From contig PBDC01000076.1 in the NCBI GenBank assembly GCA_002717185.1, positions 1 through 20,283 of the forward strand: DNA of 20,283 nt, read 5' to 3'. Below, piece after piece: positions 13,779 to 20,283 of this stretch. The notes below the pieces were generated by a model that saw only the letters and a list, made by a program, of their open reading frames with translations, was not told the DNA's origin and did no database searches. Within the stretch, counting starts at the first letter, position 1; the number at the start of each line of letters is the position of its first letter. The DNA comes from Rhodospirillaceae bacterium (GTDB taxonomy: Bacteria; Pseudomonadota; Alphaproteobacteria; UBA8366; GCA-2717185). The position numbers and the translations under genes were made by a program.

Positions 13779-16162
13779 GCAATAATGATTATGCCAGCGT
13801 CTTCGACGGACCGAACAGCCATATCGGCCGGTCCCTTTCAAGAGCGAGCGCCCGGCGCACGGTAGCTGGCCGTGGTCGCTATACGGACGACATCACTTTA
13901 CCACGCACCGCTCAAGCGGCCTTTGTACGCAGCCCACACGCGCATGCGAGAATTCTCAAGATCGACACCACCCACGCTGAGACGATGCAGGGTGTCGTTC
14001 TGGTGATGACCGGAGCAGAGCTGGCCGAGCGCAGTACCGGCCCGTGGATCGGTACACTGTCCTGCTTCGAAGGCATGAAATCCGCACCGCAATATGCGAT
14101 GGCTGTCGATCGGGCATGCTGGCAAGGGGAACCTGTAGTCATGGTCGTGGCGGAAAACCGTGCACTGGCTGAGGATGCTTGCGAACATATTGCTATTGAA
14201 TGGGAGGTAATTCCACCAACGACGGAAGCCGAAACGGCCCTTGACGCGAGTACACCGGTTCTGCATCCCGACCTTGGAGACAACCTTGCCTTCACGAAGA
14301 CAATTGACCGGGGTGCTGTGGATGATGCCTTTAAATCAGCAGATATCGTACTTGAGGAGTCTTTCACTTTCGGCCGCCACACGGCGGTCAGTTTAGAACC
14401 GCGCTCGTTGCTCGCAGACTACGATCCAGGCACGCGGCGTTTGACTATCCATACCAGCAACCAAGTGCCACACATGATCCAAGCCGTGTTCGCCAGAACG
14501 CTCGGTGTCCCTGAACACAATGTAAGGGTAATCGCGCCCGATGTTGGCGGATCCTTTGGCCTAAAAATCCACCCTTTCGGTGATGAGGTCGCCGCCACCG
14601 CGGCATCCATCGAACTAGGCCGGCCAGTAAAGTTCATCGCCGATCGTCTGGAATCTTTTGTCTCCGACATTCACGCACGCGAGCATCAGATCTCTGCTCG
14701 CATCACGGTCAACAAGGACGGGGATATCCAGGCTTTAGAGATAGACGACCTGGCGGGTGTGGGCGCCTACTCCGCCTACCCACGAACCAGCGTATTCGAG
14801 GCCAATCAGGTGCTCAACATCACCGCAGGCCCCTATAAGTTCGAGAACTATCGCGCCAAGACCTCGGTGGTCTACCTCAACAAGGTGCCAACTTCACAGT
14901 ACCGGGCCGTCGGCCACCCGATCGGCATCTCTGTGGGTGAACACATGGTCGACCGTGCGGCCGAGACTTTGAGCATGGATCCAGTGGAATTTCGCCGTCG
15001 AAACGTGATGCCGGACAATGCATATCCAAACGTTGCCCCGTCGGGGGTACCGGTCAACGACCTGTCGCACGAAGCCTGCCTGGAAAAGCTAATAGGCATG
15101 ATGGATTACCAGGAGCTGCTTCAGGAGCAAACAGCGCTCCGCGAACAGGGCATTCATCGCGGAATCGGCATCGCCGGCTTCATAAAAGGTACGGCTCCCG
15201 GTCCACAAGGTTATTACGGTTCGGGCGGGGCGCCAATCGCCTCGCAGGACGCCTGCACCATCAAACTGGAACCGTCAGGCGGAGTTATCTGTACCGTCGG
15301 CGTCACTGACCAAGGCCAGGGCGTCGACACGGTTATGGGGCAGATCGCAGCTACCGCAATTGGCATTCCTCTCGAAAGCATCCGGGTCATAGAAGGCGAC
15401 ACGGATGCGGTGCCCTATGGCGGCGGCACCTATGCATCGCGTGCCACCGCGATTGGGGGCGAAGCGGTCTATCAGGCGGGCCGCGACCTGCGGCAGGAAA
15501 TTTTGACCATGGCCGGAATTCTGCTGCAGTCCGATACCAAGACGCTAGATATCGTCAACGGTAACGTCGTGTCTAAACACAGCGGCGAGGTGCGCGTACC
15601 CCTGTCAGAAATCGGCCGGATAGGGCATTTCCAACTGGGCGAGTTACCGAACGACTACCAGCCCACTTTATCGGCGACCCGGCGCTTCCGGCTCACTGAA
15701 CTACCCTACATCTTCACCAACGGCATCCACGGCGCCTATGTCGAAGTCGATACTGATACCGGTTTTCTTCGCCTGCTAAAGCATTGGGTGGTCGAAGATT
15801 GCGGCCGTCTCATCAACCCAAATCTGGCTGACGAGCAGGTGCGCGGCGGTTGCGTTCAGGGACTTGGTGGCGCGCTCTACGAACATTGTCTGTACGACGA
15901 GAACGGCCAGCTGTTGAACGGCTCGATGGCGGATTACCTGACACCAATGGCGGCAGAAATGCCGGATATTGAAGTCGGTCACATCGAAACACCGACCAGC
16001 GAATCGGAGCTTGGCGCCAAAGGCGCTGGCGAATCCGGTACCGGGGCCGCACCGGGTGTGGTCATGTGCGCTGTCAACAATGCGCTTCGCCCGTTTGGCG
16101 CGGTGGTCACGGCGCAGCCTATTACGCCTGAGGTCGTGCTGCAGGCGCTAGGCAGAATCTAG
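13775..16162 (+). CDS. Molybdenum hydroxylase large (molybdopterin-binding) subunit A
   Basis: A 795-residue catalytic subunit of the xanthine-oxidase family that hydroxylates a substrate carbon with water at a molybdenum-cytosine- or molybdopterin-type cofactor. An N-terminal aldehyde-oxidase/xanthine-dehydrogenase a/b hammerhead domain (about 20-135) precedes the cofactor domain. Cofactor landmarks are 'GGSFGLK' (about 256-262), 'TDQGQGVDT' (about 510-518) and 'GAKGAGESG' near 746-754, whose glutamate (about E752) is the catalytic base. The usual YRGxGRPE segment reads 'YRAVGHPIG' (about 375-383), replacing the conserved arginine and glutamate, so the substrate pocket is atypical. The CoxL signature of true CO dehydrogenase is absent. 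The UbiD gene begins 10 bases after its stop with AGGAGA as ribosome site. Confidence 0.93.
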   Translation: MSNNDYASVFDGPNSHIGRSLSRASARRTVAGRGRYTDDITLPRTAQAAFVRSPHAHARILKIDTTHAETMQGVVLVMTGAELAERSTGPWIGTLSCFEGMKSAPQYAMAVDRACWQGEPVVMVVAENRALAEDACEHIAIEWEVIPPTTEAETALDASTPVLHPDLGDNLAFTKTIDRGAVDDAFKSADIVLEESFTFGRHTAVSLEPRSLLADYDPGTRRLTIHTSNQVPHMIQAVFARTLGVPEHNVRVIAPDVGGSFGLKIHPFGDEVAATAASIELGRPVKFIADRLESFVSDIHAREHQISARITVNKDGDIQALEIDDLAGVGAYSAYPRTSVFEANQVLNITAGPYKFENYRAKTSVVYLNKVPTSQYRAVGHPIGISVGEHMVDRAAETLSMDPVEFRRRNVMPDNAYPNVAPSGVPVNDLSHEACLEKLIGMMDYQELLQEQTALREQGIHRGIGIAGFIKGTAPGPQGYYGSGGAPIASQDACTIKLEPSGGVICTVGVTDQGQGVDTVMGQIAATAIGIPLESIRVIEGDTDAVPYGGGTYASRATAIGGEAVYQAGRDLRQEILTMAGILLQSDTKTLDIVNGNVVSKHSGEVRVPLSEIGRIGHFQLGELPNDYQPTLSATRRFRLTELPYIFTNGIHGAYVEVDTDTGFLRLLKHWVVEDCGRLINPNLADEQVRGGCVQGLGGALYEHCLYDENGQLLNGSMADYLTPMAAEMPDIEVGHIETPTSESELGAKGAGESGTGAAPGVVMCAVNNALRPFGAVVTAQPITPEVVLQALGRI

Positions 16163-16172
16163 GAGAACCGAA

Positions 16173-17627
16173 ATGGCTGACCGTGCGGGACGCAACTGGG
16201 ATCAAGATTTACGGCACTGGATGGAAGCGGTCGAGGCAGAAGGGGCGCTCAGAACCATCACTGGCGCCAATACAACGGAGGAGATCGGCGGGATACTGGA
16301 TCTCTATCAGCGGCAGATGGGCAACCCGGCCATACTGTTTGACGAGGTTACCGGTTTCCCAAAGGGCCATCGTGTCCTCGCCAACGTCCTGACGTCAGTG
16401 AAACGGATCAATATCGCACTTGGACTGCCAGCCAACGGATCGGAACGCGACCTGGTGCTCTGGTGGCGAGACTACATGAAACATGCACCCAAATTCGCTC
16501 CGGAGGTCGTGACTACCGGCGCGTTGCAAGAAAACGTGGTTGAGGGCGATTCTATCGATATCACCTCGATCCCGACGCCGACCTGGCACGAACATGACGG
16601 CGGTCCGTTTATCGGCACCGGCTGTATGGTAGTGATGAAGGACCCGGACGATAATTGGGTCAATTACGGCGCCTACAGGGTGCAGACCCACGGGCCCAAG
16701 ACGGCGTCCGTCATGATGTCACCAGGACGGCACGGTCGCCTGATCATGGATAAGTATCATAGCCGCGGTGAACCCTGCCCGGTCGCAGTAGTCGCCGGCA
16801 TGCACCCGGCCCTGCTGATGATAGCGGGACTGGAGATACCGCAAGGGGTAAGCGAGTATGATGCGGTCGGCGGTATTTTCGACGAACCGGTACGCACCTT
16901 GGAGATGCCACGCACCGGCATCCCCGTTCCGGCCAACGCGGAAATCGCCTTCGAGGGCTTCATCCACCAAGACGACCTTGTTGAAGAGGGGCCTCTTGGC
17001 GAATGGACCGGATACTATGCCGGAGGCAAGCGGATGCAGCCTGCCATCCAGATAGAGACTTTCATGCATCGCAACGAACCGGTTCTGCTAGGGGTGATCC
17101 CCGCCGTGCCACCAAACGACAATACATACTATCTCGGCAGCTACCGAAGCGGCGCAGTTTGGAACCAGCTAGAAGCGGCGGGCATCCCTGACGTCCAAGG
17201 GGTCTGCGCGCACGAGGCAGGCGGAAGCCGGCTGTGGCTAACCGTATCGATAAAGCAGCGCTATGGCGGCCATTCCAAACAGGCCGGTCTAATCGCTTCC
17301 CAGTGTTATGCAGGCGGTTACACCAACCGCTGGGTCATTGTCGTCGATGACGATATTGACCCGGCCAATACCAACGACGTGCTGTGGGCTATGTGTACCC
17401 GCTTCGATCCACGCATGGATATGGAACAGATCGACGGCTGCTGGAGCACTTCACTCGATCCGATGTGCTATGATGGCGATACTGACAAGCGGAATTCGCG
17501 CGTCGTCATCGATGCCTGCCGGCCCTGGGACCGCATGGAGGATTTCCCCATCGTCGCCCGCTCCAGTCGGGAACTCGACGACCGTATTCGGGAAAAATGG
17601 GCGCATGTGCTGCCCAGCAACGTTTAA
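16173..17627 (+). CDS. UbiD-family prenylated-FMN-dependent decarboxylase
   Basis: A 484-residue member of the UbiD family (aromatic, heteroaromatic or alpha,beta-unsaturated acid decarboxylases), which needs prenyl-FMN supplied by a UbiX enzyme. The catalytic Arg-Glu-Glu set is visible as R169 ('GAYRVQTHG') and E272/E277 in 'EEGPLGEWTGY', whose 5-residue spacing equals that of E277/E282 in fungal Fdc1. Length and order match the family. No UbiX gene is in the window. It is sandwiched between large subunits A and B with 10- and 8-base gaps, so it is part of the operon and likely acts on a substrate or product of the molybdenum enzymes. Known relatives act on hydroxybenzoates, phenylphosphate, furan- and pyrrole-carboxylates; the substrate here is not deducible. 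Confidence 0.93.
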   Translation: MADRAGRNWDQDLRHWMEAVEAEGALRTITGANTTEEIGGILDLYQRQMGNPAILFDEVTGFPKGHRVLANVLTSVKRINIALGLPANGSERDLVLWWRDYMKHAPKFAPEVVTTGALQENVVEGDSIDITSIPTPTWHEHDGGPFIGTGCMVVMKDPDDNWVNYGAYRVQTHGPKTASVMMSPGRHGRLIMDKYHSRGEPCPVAVVAGMHPALLMIAGLEIPQGVSEYDAVGGIFDEPVRTLEMPRTGIPVPANAEIAFEGFIHQDDLVEEGPLGEWTGYYAGGKRMQPAIQIETFMHRNEPVLLGVIPAVPPNDNTYYLGSYRSGAVWNQLEAAGIPDVQGVCAHEAGGSRLWLTVSIKQRYGGHSKQAGLIASQCYAGGYTNRWVIVVDDDIDPANTNDVLWAMCTRFDPRMDMEQIDGCWSTSLDPMCYDGDTDKRNSRVVIDACRPWDRMEDFPIVARSSRELDDRIREKWAHVLPSNV

Positions 17628-17635
17628 GTGACCGG

Positions 17636-19978
17636 ATGGCCAAGTCCGCGGAAACGGGGTTCGGCGTCGGCGCGTCTCTGCCACGCAAGGAAGATGCGCG
17701 GTTTTTGCGCGGTAAGGGGATGTACGTCGCCGATGTGGAAATCTCAGGAACTCTAGATGTTGCCTTCCTGCGCAGCCCTTATGCCCATGGTCGGTTGCTT
17801 GGAATTGAAATACCGGAAGGGGAAGCAGGTAGGGTCTACACCGCCGCCGAATTGACAGGCGTCAATCCGGTCAGGGTGGAACCGTCCGTACCGGGTTTCA
17901 AACCAGCCGATCACCATCCACTAGCCAAGGACAAGGTGCGCTTCGCAGGTGAATGTATCGCCGCCTGTCTGGGTTCGACCCGAGCAGAAGCGGAGGATTT
18001 AGCCGACGAACTTATCGCCGATATTGAAGAATTGCCCGCCCTCCACGAACCTTTGATGGCGCGCGACGACCCGCCTGCCCTTGTGCACGACGAATGGGGT
18101 GACAATGTTTTCGTCCAGCTGGACATCGACGGGGGCGATATCGACAGCGTGCGCACCGCACCTATCATTGTCACCCAAGACTACCGAATGAACCGGCAAT
18201 CCACCTCGCCACTGGAACCCCGGGCAGTGCTTGCGCATTGGGACGAACGAGCCAGTGAACTAGTCGTCTACCTATCGACGCAAATTCCGCATCTTATGCG
18301 CACCGGTCTGTCGCAGATGCTGAACATACCGAACCATCAGCTGCGAATAATCGCCCCCGATGTGGGCGGCGGCTTTGGCGGCAAGGCACGACTGATGCCA
18401 GAAGAAATCATCGTCTGCGCCATCGCGTTGGAAACCGGCAAGCCGATCCGCTGGCTTGAAGACCGGCGCGAACATTTGATGGCCGCCCCACAGGCGCGAG
18501 AGCACGTTTACAGGGTAACCGCCTATGCAGACAGCGACGGGATCATTCAAGGCATCGATGCGGAACTAACTGTCAATGCCGGCGCATACGCGTTGTGGCA
18601 TTCGGGTCCCTTTATGGAAACCGGGATGGCGGCTCGCAATCTAACAGGTCCCTATCGGATTGAGCACATGCGCTGTCGCACATGGACGGTCGCGACAAAC
18701 AAGCCGCCCCTGGGTGTCTATCGTGGCGTGGCACGGCCTGGTGCCTGCTTTGCGATCGAGCGCACGATAGACAAGGTTGCCCGCGCCGTCGGCCGCGACC
18801 CTCTAGAGGTACGCGTGGACAACATGGTGCCCGCTGACAAGATGCCCTATGAGACGGTTGGTGGCATGAAGTTTGACAATGGCAACTACCCAGAAAGCGT
18901 GCGCCGCGCCGCAAATTTGGTTGACTATGACGTCATCCGAGCACGGCAGGGCCGGACAGAGGACGGTCGGTTCTGGGGTGTGGGCCTCTCGAGCTACACC
19001 GAGCAGACGGCGCATGGCGCAGCGGAATGGACCCGTCGTGGCTCGCCGATCATTCCCGGCTACGAAAGCGCTACGGCCCGCATCAATCCAGACGGAACCC
19101 TCGTCCTGCTGGTCGGCATCCATTCGCATGGTCAAGGAATGGAGACAACACTGTCACAGGTAGCGCATGAGGAGTTGGGCATTCATCCCAATGCGATTAC
19201 AGTAAAGTTCGGCGACACTGCAGTCTCGCCGTTCGGCTTCGGAACCTTCGCCTCGCGCTCCATGGTTATGAGTGGCGGTGCCGTCTCCAAAGCCTGCATC
19301 ATCCTTCGGGAAAAGTTAGCAGCCATCGCCGCGCATCATCTGCAATGCACCGTCGAACAGGTGAGGTTTGCCGACGGCGACGCGCAAGGCGGATCCGGTT
19401 CGATCGCCATTGCGGAGCTCGCCCGCATCGCACATCTGCGTCAGGAAGGTCTGCCGGATGGCATCAATCCCACGCTTGATGCGACAGCGACTTATGAACC
19501 AGATCAGTCGACTGGCGTATTTTCCTACGCCACACATGCCGCTGTGGTGGCAGTCGACCCGCAGTCCGGATCCGTCGAATTGTTAGACTATGCGGTGGTG
19601 GAAGATTGCGGCAATGTTGTCAATCCAATGATCGTCGACGGGCAAATCGTCGGCGGTGTCGCGCAGGGAATCGGTACCGCCCTGTATGAGGAAAGTGTCT
19701 ACGATGCAAACGGCCAACCCCTTGCCACGACTTTTGCAGATTACCTACTGCCAGGCGCAACGGAGATCCCCGACCTCAAGATCGGCCATATGGTGACCCC
19801 CGCCACATTCACCCGGTTCGGCATAAAGGGCATGGGTGAAGGCGGCGCCATAGCTCCACCGGCAGCAATCGGCAACGCGCTTAGCGACGCCTTTGCGGCG
19901 ATAGGTGCAGAATTCAACGAAACCCCTTTCACACCACGCCGCATCGTAGAAGCACTGGAGCGGGCAACGAAAGGCTGA
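17636..19978 (+). CDS. Molybdenum hydroxylase large (molybdopterin-binding) subunit B
   Basis: A 780-residue xanthine-oxidase-family catalytic subunit. It opens with 'GVGASLPRKEDARFLRGKG', the usual hammerhead-domain entry, and contains 'GGGFGGK' (about 244-250), 'HGQGMETT' (about 497-504) and a terminal 'GIKGMGEGG' with the catalytic glutamate near E734. The substrate-pocket segment reads 'YRGVARPG' (about 362-369), closer to the YRGxGRPE norm than L(A) but with the final glutamate lost; the CO-dehydrogenase loop is absent. L(A) and L(B) share the fold and motifs but are diverged over their length, so this is no recent duplication. I chose the ATG at 17636; the open frame also runs back into UbiD (17597), where no family similarity exists. 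Its own ribosome site is weak, so it may rely on UbiD translation. Confidence 0.92.
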   Translation: MAKSAETGFGVGASLPRKEDARFLRGKGMYVADVEISGTLDVAFLRSPYAHGRLLGIEIPEGEAGRVYTAAELTGVNPVRVEPSVPGFKPADHHPLAKDKVRFAGECIAACLGSTRAEAEDLADELIADIEELPALHEPLMARDDPPALVHDEWGDNVFVQLDIDGGDIDSVRTAPIIVTQDYRMNRQSTSPLEPRAVLAHWDERASELVVYLSTQIPHLMRTGLSQMLNIPNHQLRIIAPDVGGGFGGKARLMPEEIIVCAIALETGKPIRWLEDRREHLMAAPQAREHVYRVTAYADSDGIIQGIDAELTVNAGAYALWHSGPFMETGMAARNLTGPYRIEHMRCRTWTVATNKPPLGVYRGVARPGACFAIERTIDKVARAVGRDPLEVRVDNMVPADKMPYETVGGMKFDNGNYPESVRRAANLVDYDVIRARQGRTEDGRFWGVGLSSYTEQTAHGAAEWTRRGSPIIPGYESATARINPDGTLVLLVGIHSHGQGMETTLSQVAHEELGIHPNAITVKFGDTAVSPFGFGTFASRSMVMSGGAVSKACIILREKLAAIAAHHLQCTVEQVRFADGDAQGGSGSIAIAELARIAHLRQEGLPDGINPTLDATATYEPDQSTGVFSYATHAAVVAVDPQSGSVELLDYAVVEDCGNVVNPMIVDGQIVGGVAQGIGTALYEESVYDANGQPLATTFADYLLPGATEIPDLKIGHMVTPATFTRFGIKGMGEGGAIAPPAAIGNALSDAFAAIGAEFNETPFTPRRIVEALERATKG

Positions 19979-20114
19979 CCTTTCACTAGGGGATCGGCAC
20001 ACACCCAGCCTAAATGCCAACGGGCCATAGCAGTTCCAATCTATGCCGCGTCGTCCTTTACTATTCAGCTCTAAAAGCCATGAGCAAGCCTGAGTTGGTG
20101 AAATTTATTGGCGC

Positions 20115-20131
20115 GCCCAGCAGGGCTTTTT
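20115..20131 (+). terminator. Candidate intrinsic terminator after the seven-gene operon
   Basis: GCCC-AGCA-GGGC (20115-20126) is followed at once by TTTTT, about 137 bases past the last stop codon. The stem is only 4 bp but all G:C with a tetraloop. The intervening 19979-20114 holds no gene I can support; a 64-codon frame crosses it but looks like chance. Confidence 0.42.
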
Positions 20132-20211
20132 ACTGCTTAATCTCCTCTCGAAAACATCATGAGGCCGAGCAGAAATGCTGTCGTATCGAGGGCAACTTTA
20201 CAAGCTAGGTT

Positions 20212-20283
20212 CTAAGGGTTGGTATCTCGGTAGTAGCCGCTCGGCGCGTCGGCAATGCGGGCACGTAGCCACTCGACGTCGCC
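20212..20283 (-). CDS. C-terminal end of an unidentified gene entering from the right edge (partial)
   Basis: The frame is open from the right edge to a TAG at 20212-20214, giving 23 residues ending 'PSGYYRDTNP'. Composition ('DVEWLRARIADAP') looks like a genuine protein C-terminus, but I cannot name the family from this much. It points toward the operon (convergent). Confidence 0.45.
   Translation of the reverse strand, partial: GDVEWLRARIADAPSGYYRDTNP

Noticed and set aside
13775..19978. Carbon monoxide dehydrogenase (CoxMSL) assignment
   Set aside because: Neither large subunit has the CoxL active-site cysteine loop; the generic xanthine-oxidase-family label is safer.
20014..20208. 64-codon plus-strand frame after the operon
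   Set aside because: No family similarity, no ribosome-binding site, and it runs through the candidate terminator.

Overview
This window looks like a catabolic (accessory) region of a proteobacterial chromosome, most likely alphaproteobacterial. The evidence for that is moderate-to-high GC, tightly coupled genes with ATGA overlaps, and the families present: Rieske ring-hydroxylating oxygenase, molybdenum hydroxylases, UbiD, TauD, MmgE/PrpD, enolase superfamily and a 'ceramidase-like' CREST protein. The taxon is inferred from gene content and style only. I found no rRNA, tRNA, CRISPR array, insertion sequence or recognisable transcriptional regulator.

Layout, left to right. (1) 1-342, minus: the N-terminal part of a thiamine-diphosphate enzyme, cut by the window edge, with a perfect GntR-like palindrome about 90 bases upstream of its start. 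(2) 636-2209, minus: an MFS permease followed by a VOC/glyoxalase-fold protein, overlapping by 4 bases. (3) 2210-2723: a 514-base divergent control region with several inverted repeats. (4) 2724-4534, plus: alpha and beta subunits of a benzoate/toluate-type ring-hydroxylating oxygenase, with no reductase or diol dehydrogenase beside them. (5) 4736-7268, minus: a two-gene unit, an enolase-superfamily (mandelate racemase subgroup) enzyme followed by an MmgE/PrpD protein. (6) 7391-10735, plus: a DNA photolyase, a membrane CREST-type (ceramidase-like) hydrolase, and a TauD/TfdA 2-oxoglutarate dioxygenase. (7) 11072-19978, plus: a compact seven-gene operon encoding two complete three-subunit molybdenum hydroxylases and a UbiD-type prenyl-FMN decarboxylase, in the order M1-S1-M2-S2-L(A)-UbiD-L(B). 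(8) 20212-20283, minus: the last 24 codons of a gene entering from the right edge, facing the operon. A short hairpin plus T5 tract lies between them.

How the genes may work together (inference): the seven-gene operon is the most distinctive element. Two Mo-hydroxylases and a UbiD decarboxylase suggest successive water-derived hydroxylations of a ring, or dehydrogenation of an acyl or aldehyde precursor, coupled to decarboxylation of an aromatic or heteroaromatic carboxylate. Precedents for 'two Mo-hydroxylases then decarboxylation' exist in aerobic nicotinate degradation through 2,6-dihydroxynicotinate, and two Mo-dehydrogenases act in isonicotinate degradation, but the substrate cannot be read from this sequence. 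The Rieske oxygenase, TauD enzyme, enolase-superfamily enzyme, PrpD protein, VOC protein and MFS permease would fit uptake, ring opening and processing of hydroxy acids in the same or neighbouring pathways. Maturation functions (XdhC/MobA-like), prenyl-FMN synthesis (UbiX) and the Rieske reductase must be encoded elsewhere.
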